From NCBI RefSeq assembly GCF_000716875.1, contig NZ_JNWQ01000093.1:1-25870 (forward strand): 25,870 nt of DNA, read 5' to 3'. Each line of letters opens with the position of its first letter. Within the stretch, counting starts at the first letter, position 1. The translations under genes were made by a program, and so were the position numbers. A model generated the notes under the pieces. It saw nothing but the letters and a program-made list of their open reading frames with translations, did no database searches and was not told where the DNA came from. This DNA comes from Streptomyces novaecaesareae (GTDB lineage: Bacteria > Actinomycetota > Actinomycetes > Streptomycetales > Streptomycetaceae). Below are positions 7,506 to 16,300 of this stretch, piece by piece.

Positions 7506-7535
7506 TTGTTAGGCAAGCCTTTCCTGCCTTAGGTT
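7506..7535 (+). promoter_or_regulatory. Promoter of the iron ABC operon
   Basis: TTGTTA (7506-7511) and TAGGTT (7530-7535) with an 18-nt spacer. The -10 fits TANNNT, and the candidate iron box lies over the -35 and spacer. The predicted leader is about 70 nt, ending in GGAGG (7601-7605). Confidence 0.55.
7509..7527. promoter_or_regulatory. DmdR/IdeR-like iron box
   Basis: TTAGGCAAGCCTTTCCTGC agrees with the 19-bp actinobacterial iron-box pattern TTAGGTTAGSCTAACCTAA at about 13 positions, best in the left half and centre. It overlaps the -35 and spacer of an iron-importer operon, where an Fe(II)-loaded DtxR-family repressor is expected. Confidence 0.55.
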
Positions 7536-7614
7536 CTCGTGTCGTCAGGCCGTCGCCCCTCGCAATCCGCAGGGGGCGACCGGTCGATCCCCGCCCTTTC
7601 GGAGGACCCTCGCC

Positions 7615-8673
7615 ATGCCCGGAACCGTCCGCCCCCTCGCGGCCCTGTCCCTCGTCGCCGCCTGCGCCCTCGCGCTCACCGCCTGCGGCAGCTCCGGCGG
7701 GGGCAGCACCGCGCCCACGGCCTCCGGCACCGCCCTGGCCGGCCAGAGCATCACCGTCTACAGCGGCCAGCACGAGCAGACCGTCAAGGCGCTGACCGAG
7801 GACTTCACCAAGCGCACCGGCATCAAGGTCGAGCTCCGCTCCGGCGACGAGGCCGAGCTGGCCAACCAGATCCTCCAGGAGGGCGGTGCCTCCCCGGCCG
7901 ACGTCTTCTACGCCGAGAACCCGCCCGCGCTCACCGTCCTCGGCGACAAGGGCCTGCTCGCCAAGGTCGCCCCCGACACCCTCAAGTCCGTGCCGGCCGC
8001 CGACAGTTCGGGCAAGGGCGACTGGGTCGGCATCTCTGCCCGGACCTCCGCCTTCCTCGCCGCCACCGGCAAGGGCGCCGACACCGCGCCGCCCGCCTCC
8101 GTGCTCGACCTGGCCAAGCCCGAGTGGAAGGGACGCCTGGGCATCGCCCCCGGCGAGACCGACTTCGCGCCGGTCGTCACCCAGGTCCTCAAGGCCAAGG
8201 GCGAGGACGCCGCCAAGCAGTGGCTCAAGGGCCTCAAGGACAACGCCAAGGTCTACGACAGCAACGAGGACCTCTCCGTCGCGATCAACAGCGGCGAGGT
8301 CGAGGCCGGCGTCATCGACCACTACTACTTCTACCGGATGCGCGACGAGAAGGGCGCCGCCGAGACCCACGCGACCCTGCACTACTTCCCCAAGGGGGAC
8401 CCGGGCTCGCTGGTCGACGTCTCCGGCGCCGCCGTCCTCAAGCACGGCAAGCACCAGGCCGCCGCCCAGGCCTTCCTCGGCTACCTCGCCTCCGCCCCCG
8501 CCCAGACCGTCATCGCGGACTCCGCGAGCTACGAGTACCCGCTGGTCGACGGCGTGAAGGGCAAGCCCGAACTGCCCGCCCTGGACGGCATCGGCACCGT
8601 CGCCGACCCGGCCCAGCTCGGCGACGGCAAGCAGGCGCTGGCCCTGCTGCAGGACGCCGGCCTGCTCCAGTGA
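7615..8673 (+). CDS. Ferric iron ABC transporter substrate-binding lipoprotein (FbpA-like)
   Basis: A 352-aa extracellular solute-binding lipoprotein of the iron/thiamine periplasmic-binding group (type 2). A signal peptide ends in the lipobox LTAC with lipidated Cys24. The mature protein starts with the strand ITVYSGQHEQTVKALTEDF, typical of FbpA-like Fe(III) binders. A Tyr cluster at residues 237-240 (DHYYFYR) matches the conserved Tyr pair that ligates iron in FbpA proteins. The start is ATG 7615 with GGAGG at 7601-7605. Its stop overlaps the permease start by GTGA. An iron box in the promoter supports iron as the substrate. Confidence 0.92.
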   Translation: MPGTVRPLAALSLVAACALALTACGSSGGGSTAPTASGTALAGQSITVYSGQHEQTVKALTEDFTKRTGIKVELRSGDEAELANQILQEGGASPADVFYAENPPALTVLGDKGLLAKVAPDTLKSVPAADSSGKGDWVGISARTSAFLAATGKGADTAPPASVLDLAKPEWKGRLGIAPGETDFAPVVTQVLKAKGEDAAKQWLKGLKDNAKVYDSNEDLSVAINSGEVEAGVIDHYYFYRMRDEKGAAETHATLHYFPKGDPGSLVDVSGAAVLKHGKHQAAAQAFLGYLASAPAQTVIADSASYEYPLVDGVKGKPELPALDGIGTVADPAQLGDGKQALALLQDAGLLQ

Positions 8674-10286
8674 CCTTCCCACTCGACACCGACGGCCCGT
8701 CCCCGCTGCGCCGGTGGCGGGCCACCGGCGTTCGCGCGCTCGTCGCCGCCACCCGGCTGCGCGCTCCCGCCGCCACCGGCCTGCTCGCGCCCCTCGCCAC
8801 CGCCGTCGTCGCGGTGGTCGCCGCACCGCTCGGCTTCGTCATCGCCCAGGCCGCGCAGGCCGGTTGGGACCAGACGCGGCGGCTGCTCGGCCGCCCCCTG
8901 ATCGCCACCCTGCTCGGGCACACCCTCGGCCTGACCGCCGCCGTCACCCTCGCCACCGCCGTCCTCGGCTTCGGCGCCGCCTACCTGGTCGAACGCACCG
9001 CCCTGCCCGGGCGCCGCGCCTGGACGGTCGCGCTCGCCCTGCCACTGGCCGTACCGGAGTTCGTCCGCGGCTACTCCTGGGTCTCGCTGTTCCGCTCCGT
9101 CCACGGCTACTGGGGCGCGGTGCTGGTCATGACCTGCTCGCTCTACCCGCTGGTCTTCCTGCCGGTCGCGGCCGCCCTGCGGCACGGCGACGCCGCCGCG
9201 GAGGAGGTCTCCCGCTCGCTCGGCCGCGGCCGGCTGGCCACCCTGTGCCGGGTCACCCTCCCGCTCACCCGGCCCGCACTGGCCGGCGGCGTGCTGCTCG
9301 TCTCGCTCTACCTGCTCGGCGAGTACGGCGCCTTCGCGATGCTGCGCTACACCACCTTCGCCACCGCCGTGTTCACCCAGTACAAGCTCGGCTTCGACGC
9401 CGCCTCGGCCTCCCTGCTCACCCTGGTCCTGGTCGCGCTGGCCCTGCTGCTGGTCGGCCTGGAGGCCTGGGCCGGCCGCCGGGCCCGCGTCACCCGGCAC
9501 GGCGCCCTCGCCCGCACCGCACCGCCGGTACGCCTCGGCGGCTGGACCGTCCCGGCGCTCCTCGCCCTGGCCGCGCTGGTCGGCGTCTCGCTCGGCGTGC
9601 CGCTGTACGCGCTGGCGTACTGGCTGCTCAAGGGCAGCTCGACCACCCTGCCCTCGGCCTCCGTCCTCGGCGCCACCGCGGCCACCCTCGGCTATGCGCT
9701 CGGCGCGGCCGTCGTCGCCACCGCCGCCGCCGTCCCGGTCGCCCTGTACGGCTGGCGGCGCGGCACCCGGCCGGCCCGCGCGATCGAGCGGGTCGCCTAC
9801 CTCACCCGGGCGCTGCCCGGCATAGCGGTGGCGCTCTCGGTGGTGTACGTCGCCGTCCGCTGGGCCCAGCCCCTGTACCAGCAGCCGCCGATGCTGATCG
9901 CCGGGTACGTCGTGCTGTTCTTCCCGCTCGCCCTCACCGCGGTGCGCGCCGCCCTCGCCCAGGTCCCGCCCGGCGTCGAGGAGGCCGCCCGCTCCCTCGG
10001 CACCCGGCCGCTCGCCGTCCTCGGCAGGGTCACCCTGCCGCTGGTCCTGCCCGGCCTCGGCGCCGCCGTCGCCATGGTCGGCCTCACCGCCTCCACCGAG
10101 CTGACCGCCACCCTGCTGCTGCGCCCCACCGGTACCCAGACCCTGGCCACCCAGTTCTGGGTGTACACCAGCGGCCTCGCCTACGGGGCCGCGGCGCCGT
10201 ACGCGGCGCTCATGGTCGCGCTGTCCGTCCCCTCCGTCCTGCTGCTGACCCGCCGTACTCTCGGCCGTCCTGGGGAGAACCAGTGA
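8670..10286 (+). CDS. Iron ABC transporter permease, two fused domains (FbpB-like)
   Basis: A 538-aa inner-membrane permease made of two BPD_transp_1 domains in tandem, so one chain supplies both halves of the channel, as in FbpB. Each half has an EAA loop that docks to the ATPase: EEVSRSLGRGRLATLCRVTL near residue 180 and EEAARSLGTRPLAVLGRVTL near 440. About 12 hydrophobic helices are visible, the first near 30-55. The start is GTG 8670, inside the stop of the substrate-binding gene. Its own end overlaps the ATPase gene by GTGA, so all three genes are translationally coupled. Confidence 0.93.
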   Translation: MTFPLDTDGPSPLRRWRATGVRALVAATRLRAPAATGLLAPLATAVVAVVAAPLGFVIAQAAQAGWDQTRRLLGRPLIATLLGHTLGLTAAVTLATAVLGFGAAYLVERTALPGRRAWTVALALPLAVPEFVRGYSWVSLFRSVHGYWGAVLVMTCSLYPLVFLPVAAALRHGDAAAEEVSRSLGRGRLATLCRVTLPLTRPALAGGVLLVSLYLLGEYGAFAMLRYTTFATAVFTQYKLGFDAASASLLTLVLVALALLLVGLEAWAGRRARVTRHGALARTAPPVRLGGWTVPALLALAALVGVSLGVPLYALAYWLLKGSSTTLPSASVLGATAATLGYALGAAVVATAAAVPVALYGWRRGTRPARAIERVAYLTRALPGIAVALSVVYVAVRWAQPLYQQPPMLIAGYVVLFFPLALTAVRAALAQVPPGVEEAARSLGTRPLAVLGRVTLPLVLPGLGAAVAMVGLTASTELTATLLLRPTGTQTLATQFWVYTSGLAYGAAAPYAALMVALSVPSVLLLTRRTLGRPGENQ

Positions 10287-11317
10287 CCGGACTGTCCGTC
10301 GTCGACCTGCACGCCGCGCACGGGCGCAGCCCGGTCCTGCACGGCATCGACCTCACGGTGCCGGACGGCGCCCTCGCCTGCGTCCTCGGCCCCTCCGGTT
10401 GCGGAAAGTCCACCCTGCTGCGGGTGCTGGCCGGCTTCCACCCGGCCGCCGCCGGGCAGGTCGTGCTGCACGGGCGGGTCCTGGACGACGGCCGCAGCCC
10501 GCTCGCCGCCGAACGCCGGGGCATCGGCCTCGTCCCGCAGGACGGCGCGCTCTTCCCGCACCTGAGCGTCGCCGCCAACATCGGCTTCGGCCTGCCGCGT
10601 TCGCAGCGGCGCGCCCGGGTCGGCGAACTGCTGGACCTGGTCGGCCTGCCCGGGCTGGGCGAGCGCCGCCCGCACCAGCTCTCCGGCGGCCAGCAGCAAC
10701 GCGTCGCCCTGGCCCGGGCGTTGGCGCCCCGGCCGCGGCTGCTGCTGCTGGACGAGCCGTTCGCCGCGCTGGACGCCGCGCTGCGGGCCGAACTGCGCCG
10801 CGAGGTCGCGGCCACCCTGCGCCAGTCCGGGACGACGGCGGTCCTGGTCACCCACGACCAGGACGAGGCGCTCTCCTTCGCCGACACCGTCGCCGTCCTG
10901 CGCGACGGCCGGATCGCCCAGGCCGGCCGCCCGGACGAGCTGTACCACCGCCCGACGGACGCCGCCGTCGCCCGGGTGCTGGGCGAGGCGAACCTGATTC
11001 CGGCCGAGGTCACGGGAGCCCGGGCCGACACCCCCTTCGGCCCGCTGGCGCTGCTGGGGTCCGCCCCGGCGCCCCGGAGCGGCCTCGCCCTGCTCCGCCC
11101 GGGCCAACTCCGGCTCACTGCAGGGCCGGTGGAGGGCGCCGTCCCGGCGAAGGTGCTCGGCAGCGACTTTCGGGGCCACGACCACCGCGTCGAACTGCGC
11201 CCCGAGGCCGCCGGGTTGCCCGAGGTGCTGATCGCAGCGTCGGACCGGTCCTGGCCGGTCGGCGGCGAGGCGTACGTGGGCGCGGTCGGCCCGGTGCACG
11301 TCCTGTCGGGGGCCTGA
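10283..11317 (+). CDS. Iron ABC transporter ATP-binding protein (FbpC-like)
   Basis: A 344-aa ATPase that powers the importer from the cytoplasmic face. Walker A is GPSGCGKST (36-44), signature LSGGQQQR (133-140), Walker B LLLLDEP with Asp157-Glu158, and H-loop His191 in VTHDQDEA. After about residue 235 there is a TOBE/OB-like regulatory domain (SGLALLRPGQLRL), as in FbpC and MalK-type ATPases. The start is GTG 10283, overlapping the permease stop, with GGGGAG just upstream. It is the last gene of the operon, followed by a bidirectional hairpin at 11338-11367. Confidence 0.95.
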   Translation: MTGLSVVDLHAAHGRSPVLHGIDLTVPDGALACVLGPSGCGKSTLLRVLAGFHPAAAGQVVLHGRVLDDGRSPLAAERRGIGLVPQDGALFPHLSVAANIGFGLPRSQRRARVGELLDLVGLPGLGERRPHQLSGGQQQRVALARALAPRPRLLLLDEPFAALDAALRAELRREVAATLRQSGTTAVLVTHDQDEALSFADTVAVLRDGRIAQAGRPDELYHRPTDAAVARVLGEANLIPAEVTGARADTPFGPLALLGSAPAPRSGLALLRPGQLRLTAGPVEGAVPAKVLGSDFRGHDHRVELRPEAAGLPEVLIAASDRSWPVGGEAYVGAVGPVHVLSGA

Positions 11318-11337
11318 GCGGCCGTCGAGCGGCCAGA

Positions 11338-11367
11338 CCTCGGGGGCTTGAGCGGCCGCCCCCGAGG
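11338..11367. terminator. Bidirectional hairpin terminator
   Basis: Perfect 10-bp inverted repeat (arms 11338-11347 and 11358-11367, 10-nt loop) between the convergent iron operon and kinase gene. Confidence 0.75.
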
Positions 11368-11381
11368 CTAGGGCCAGGCCG

Positions 11382-13172
11382 TCAGGACCCCTCCGGCAGC
11401 TCCACCGCCTGCCAGCGGTACGCCGCGTCCTCCTGCCAGGCCTGCAGCTCGCCCTCCACCACCGCGGCCAGGCAGAGCCGCCAGTCGTCGCCCATCGCGA
11501 GCGTGACCCGGGTGGCCGGGCGCAGCGTGGGGCGCCACCAGCGCGGGCGCCGGGAGGCGCCGCCGGCCGGGAGCCGCAGCCGTACGCCGCCCGCGCCGGC
11601 CAGGGCGATGGTCGGGCCGCCGCGGTGGCCCACCATGGCGATGCCGAGGGAGGGTTCGCCGTCGCCGATCTCGGTGCCGGCCCCGGTGGCGCCGAGGGTG
11701 TGCAGCTGGACGGAGCCGTCGGGGCGGAGCGTGGCGGCCTGCGGTCCGGCGGAGGTGCGGGCCAGTGCCGCGGCGCGCAGCGGGCCGGCCGGGCCGAGCG
11801 GGAGCGGCGGTCGGGCGGAGCCGGGCCGCCAGCTCAGTACCCGTTCGCGGTGTTCGACCAGGACCAGCCAGTTGCCGGGGCGTTCCTCGACCGCGGCGAG
11901 GACGCGGTCGGCGGGGCAGCCGGGCAGTTCCTGGCCGGTGAGGGTGAGGCCGGGCGCCCAGCGGTAGGAGCGCAAGGCCCCGCCGGCGGCCGTCCAGACC
12001 GTCATCTCCCCGGCCGGGCCGACCGCCCCCGCCAGCCCGCTGACTCCGCGCGCCGCCTCCCACCAGCCGCCGGCCGTGCCGACCCAGAGGGTGCCGCCGC
12101 GGTCCTCGGCGCAGACCACCAGCTCGCCCTGGCGTCCGGCCCAGCCGGCCGTCAACTCCCGTACGGCGCCGGGCCCCTGGCTGGTGGGCAGGCGGTGGCC
12201 GGTGCTGCCGGGGCCGGTCAGGGCGGTGCCGTCCGCGCCGCCGGTGACCACCAGCGGGCGGCCGGCCCGGTCGGGGAGCACGGCCAGGCCCGCGGTGCGG
12301 GCCACCGGCCGGTGGGCGCGCAGCAGTTCGCGGCCGCGGCCGACCCACGGGCCGAGCGGGGCGGGGCGGCGGTCCGGGTCGCGGGCCAGCGGCTCGCAGG
12401 CCCAGCGGGCCAACTCCTCGCCGTAGCCTGCCGCGAGGAGTTCGGCGCGGGCCTGTTCGGCGGCGAGCCGGTGGTCGAGCTGGCCGTGGTCGGGCAGCAG
12501 CAGGGTACGGGCGAGGGTGCCGACGGCGAACAGGTCCTTGGCGGTGGTCGGGAACCCGCCGACCTGCTCGGCCTCCGGCGGCACGTGCCCGGGGGTGAAC
12601 ACCGCGACGGTCAGGGTGTGGTCGAGCGGGGCCAGGAAGGTCAGGTCGATCAGCTTGACCTGCCCCTGGCCGTCCACCAGGACGTTGGCGGGGGAGATGT
12701 CGCGGTGCACCCAGCGCTTGCGGTGCAGCTCGTCGACGATCCGGCAGAGCCGGGTCAGCACCTCGGCCACGGCCGGCGGGCCGCCGCGCTGGGTGCGGGC
12801 CCAGGTGTGCAGCGGCACGCCCTCGACCCAGGGCGAGATCTGGTAGCCGAGCAGTGCGCCGGAGGGCACCGCGCCGGGCCGGTGCGGGGAGGGGCCGAGC
12901 AGGAAGCTGGGCACGACCAGGTCGGTGACGCCGAGTCGGTGCGCGTTGTGCGAGACGTCGTCCCAGCGGCCGAGCCAGCGGCGCACCTCGGACGGGTCGC
13001 GCTCCAGCATGATCTTGGCGGCGACCAGCTCCTTGCGCCCGTTGTGGCCGGTGCGCACCGCCCGCCACACCTCGGCCTCGCCGCCCCGGTGGTGGAACTC
13101 CAGGAGCTCGTACTGCTCGGGGTCGAACTCCGGCCCGAACCGGAGCCCGGGCACCCAACGCGACTCGGACAC
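11382..13172 (-). CDS. Protein-kinase-like protein with C-terminal propeller-like region
   Basis: A 596-aa protein. Residues about 20-290 form a protein-kinase-like domain: Gly-rich loop RGGEAEVWRA (29-38), Lys53 in VAAKI, catalytic loop HRDISPANVLVD (His156-Asp158, Asn163) and metal-binding Asp176 in LIDLT, which stands where DFG is usual. All main catalytic residues are present, so activity is plausible. Residues about 300-596 contain repeated short strands with Trp and Gly (LVVTGGADGTAL, GTLWVGTAGGWWEA, GALRSYRWAPG), suggesting a WD40/PQQ-like beta-propeller for protein binding. No transmembrane helix is evident. The start is GTG 13172 with a weak G-rich site. It is divergent from the chaperone/TPR operon and probably functionally linked to it; the link is inferred from position. 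Confidence 0.85.
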   Translation of the reverse strand: MSESRWVPGLRFGPEFDPEQYELLEFHHRGGEAEVWRAVRTGHNGRKELVAAKIMLERDPSEVRRWLGRWDDVSHNAHRLGVTDLVVPSFLLGPSPHRPGAVPSGALLGYQISPWVEGVPLHTWARTQRGGPPAVAEVLTRLCRIVDELHRKRWVHRDISPANVLVDGQGQVKLIDLTFLAPLDHTLTVAVFTPGHVPPEAEQVGGFPTTAKDLFAVGTLARTLLLPDHGQLDHRLAAEQARAELLAAGYGEELARWACEPLARDPDRRPAPLGPWVGRGRELLRAHRPVARTAGLAVLPDRAGRPLVVTGGADGTALTGPGSTGHRLPTSQGPGAVRELTAGWAGRQGELVVCAEDRGGTLWVGTAGGWWEAARGVSGLAGAVGPAGEMTVWTAAGGALRSYRWAPGLTLTGQELPGCPADRVLAAVEERPGNWLVLVEHRERVLSWRPGSARPPLPLGPAGPLRAAALARTSAGPQAATLRPDGSVQLHTLGATGAGTEIGDGEPSLGIAMVGHRGGPTIALAGAGGVRLRLPAGGASRRPRWWRPTLRPATRVTLAMGDDWRLCLAAVVEGELQAWQEDAAYRWQAVELPEGS

Positions 13173-13209
13173 ACGACCCCCGACGCTGCTGACCGCTGTT
13201 GATGCCCTT

Positions 13210-13237
13210 GTTCACGGACAGGTGAACGGACAGGTGA
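13210..13237. promoter_or_regulatory. Tandem and inverted repeats upstream of the kinase gene
   Basis: ACGGACAGGTGA occurs twice head to tail (13214-13225, 13226-13237). The same stretch also holds the inverted repeat GTTCAC-6nt-GTGAAC (13210-13227). It lies in the 220-nt divergent spacer, 38 nt before the kinase start. An operator for a shared regulator is possible. Confidence 0.5.
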
Positions 13238-13332
13238 TGCGTCGCCCAGGATAGTGCTCTTTCCTGTTCGTCTGTCTGGGCGAGGGCCTATTCTGATGGC
13301 GCCCGAGCAACATCACGACACGACGTCAACTC

Positions 13333-13358
13333 ATGATCACCCGACGACCGTTGATCAT
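13333..13358. promoter_or_regulatory. Inverted repeat upstream of the TPR operon
   Basis: ATGATCA-12nt-TGATCAT, perfect 7-bp arms with about one helical turn of spacing. It ends 34 nt before the TPR start and downstream of a TATTCT -10 candidate at 13289-13294. It could be a repressor site or a leader hairpin. Confidence 0.45.
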
Positions 13359-13392
13359 GGAGTGACGAAATCCGAGCACAGGGGGACGGTGC

Positions 13393-16300
13393 ATGGCGCT
13401 GCTAGCGGTGCTGCTGATCGTGGTGGCACTGGCCGGTGCGACCACCGTCGTACTGGTCCGCCGCAGAACGCCCCCGGACGCCGAGGCGGTGGCGAAAGCC
13501 CTGGCCACGGCCGCCGAACGGCTCGCCGCCGGCAAGGCCGCCCAGGCCCGCCGCCGCTACGCCCGACTGGCCGGCCAACTCGCCTCCGGGCCCGAGGAAC
13601 TGCGCCCGCAACGCGGCCTCGCCCTGCTCGGCCAGGCCGAGGCCACCATCCCCACCGGCGACCAGCAGGCCACCCTCGCCCTGCACCGCGAGGCCTTCCC
13701 GCTGCTCGCCGACCCGGCCCGGCAACTGCCCCGGTGGAGCCTGCGCCGCCTCGCCGAGGAACACATACAGGCCCCCGACGGCGACCTCGCACCACCGCTC
13801 GCCTTCCTCCAGGCCACCGCCGCCGGCGCCGAACCCGGCGAGGAAGCCGACACCGCCGCCCGCACCCTGGACTGGCTCCAGCACCGCTGCCGTACCGGCG
13901 CCGTCGGGCAGCGCGAGGACACCACCGCCCGCGCCCTCGCCGCCCTGCCCGGCCGCGACTGGCCGGTGCTCGCCCGCGCCGCCCTGCTGCGCGACACCGA
14001 CCGGGCCGCCGAAGCCGAGGCCCTGCTCGCCGCCACGGCGCCGGGCGGCAGCGGCGAACTCTGGTTCCGCTGGGGCGCCCAGCTGTACACCCTGCACCGG
14101 GACGAACCCGCCGTCACCGCCTTCGACGAGGCGCTGCGCCGTGGCCCCGGCGAGCCCTCCCCGTGGGGGCGCGGCCCGGCGCTGCGCACCGACACCCTGC
14201 TCTTCCGGGGCCTGGCCCGCCAGCGGCTCGGCGCCACCGGGCCCGCCTGGAGCGACCTCGCCGCCGCCACCGTGGAGACCCCGACCGACCCCCGCCCCCG
14301 CTACGCCCTCGGCCGGCTCGCCCTGCTGCTCGGCGCCGACGACCAGGCCCGGGAACAGTTCACCGCCGCCCTGACCGTCCAACCCTCCTTCGCCCCGGCC
14401 CGGTTCGGCCTCGCCCTGGTGCACGAACGCGCCGAGCGCCCCGTCGAGGCCGCCGCCGACTACCGCACCGGCCTCGGCCATGCCCCCGACTGGCGCCCCG
14501 CCCGCATCCGGCTCGGCGCCGCCCTGCTCGCCGCCGGACAGCCCGCCGAGGCCGAGCCGGTCCTGCGCGCCGAAGCCGACACCGAACCCGGCACCCGCTG
14601 GACCACGATCGCCGCCTTCCACCACGGCCTCGCCCTGGCCCGCACCGACGACCCGGCCGGCGCCCTCGCCCGCTGGGAGCCGCTGGACGACGAGGACCTG
14701 CGCGAGCGCCGGGCCCTGGCCCGCGACCGGCTCGCCCGCACCCGCCTGGCCGCCGACCCCGCCGCCGCCCGCGAACTCTGGCAGCGCGCCGCCGCCGAAC
14801 ACCCCGCCGCCCCCGGCTACCGCGCCGCGCTGCGCGAGGCCGCCCTGCGCGAGGCCGCCCATCTGCTGGTCACCGGTCGCGACCGCCCCGAGCAGCGCGA
14901 ACGCGCCACCGCCGCCCTCGCCCTCGCCGACACCCTGCCCGGCGCCCTCACCCACCGGCAGGCCCGGCTGCGCGCCGCCCTCGCCCTGGCCGACGGCACG
15001 CCCGAACCGGTCACCGCCCTCCTCGACGCCGGCAGCGGCCTGCGCGACCGCTACCACCTGGCCGCCGTCGCCCTGCTGGCCGGCCGCCCAGCCCAGACGA
15101 TCGCCCTGCTCGGCCCGCCCGACCCGGCCGGCGACCCCGCGACGGCCCGGCTGCGCGCCCTGCTCGCCGAACGGGCCGGCAACTGGGCCGTCGCCCTCGA
15201 CTGGTACCGCCACTTCCTGACCGCCGGTGCCGTCACCGCCCAGCCGGTCGGCGACCGCGCGGTCGCCGACTGCGCGGTCTGCGACCGGCCCGCCTGCGGC
15301 GCCTGCGGCGGCTGCGGCCGCGAGGCCTGCACCGACCACCTGCACACCCCCGAAGGCGCCGGCTCACCCCGCTGCGTCCGCTGCACCGGGCCCGCACTGC
15401 GCGCCGTCCTGGACTGCGCCCGCCGCGCCGGCACCCCCGAACAGGCCGAACCCGTCCTCGCCGGCTGGGCCGCGGCGCTCGGCGACGGCCCCGCCGCCGC
15501 ACCCGTCCGGCTCGACCTCGCCCTGCTGCGCGCCGAACTCGGCCGCCTCGACGAGGCACTGGCCGACCTGCCGCCGGACGCCACCACCCTGCGCACCGCC
15601 GTCCTGGTCCGCCGGGCCGGCGCCGCCCTCGCCGCCGACCGGCCCGGCCACGCCGCCGGCGACCTGCGCCAGGCCCTCGCCCTCACCCCAGGCCACCCGC
15701 AGGCGGCCGGCGCCCTCGTACTGCTCGCCGAGCACGAGGCCCACCAGCACGCCGTCGACGGCCGCCACCGCGAGGCCTGGGAGGCCTACCGCGCACTCCT
15801 GCTCCAGGACCCGGCCCACCCCCGGCTGCTGCACGCCCTCGGCCTGGCCGGCTACCGCCTCGCCTCCGCCGGCGACATACCCGACGGGCCCGGCCCGTTT
15901 GACGACGAGGTCTGGGCCTGGACGCTCGGCTGCCTCGTCGCCGCCCTCTACCAGCCCGAGCTGTGGGCCGAATCCGCCCGGACCACCGGCCGCACCGCCG
16001 AACCCCAGCGGCTCGCCGCCGCCCGCACCGGGCTCATCGACCGCCTCCGCGACGACCTGCGCAGCCTCGACCGGGCCGCCGGCCGCGGCGGCGACGAGGT
16101 CACCGCCTGGACACTGCGCCTCGGCATGGAGGCCCACAGCGCCGACGCCTTCGCCCAGGAGGACGTCCGGATCACCCTGCCCGGCCGCCCCGCCCGCCGA
16201 CTGACGGCCGGCCCCACCCTCGACCGGCTGCTGCGCGCCGAGCCCGGCCCCACCGCCTGGGCCGAAGCCTTCGACCGGGCCGTACGGGCCTGGCGGCAGA

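Noticed and set aside
11382..13172. Pseudokinase reading of the kinase because DFG is DLT
   Set aside because: Lys53, Asp158, Asn163 and Asp176 are all present, and Asp is the essential residue of DFG, so loss of activity cannot be claimed.
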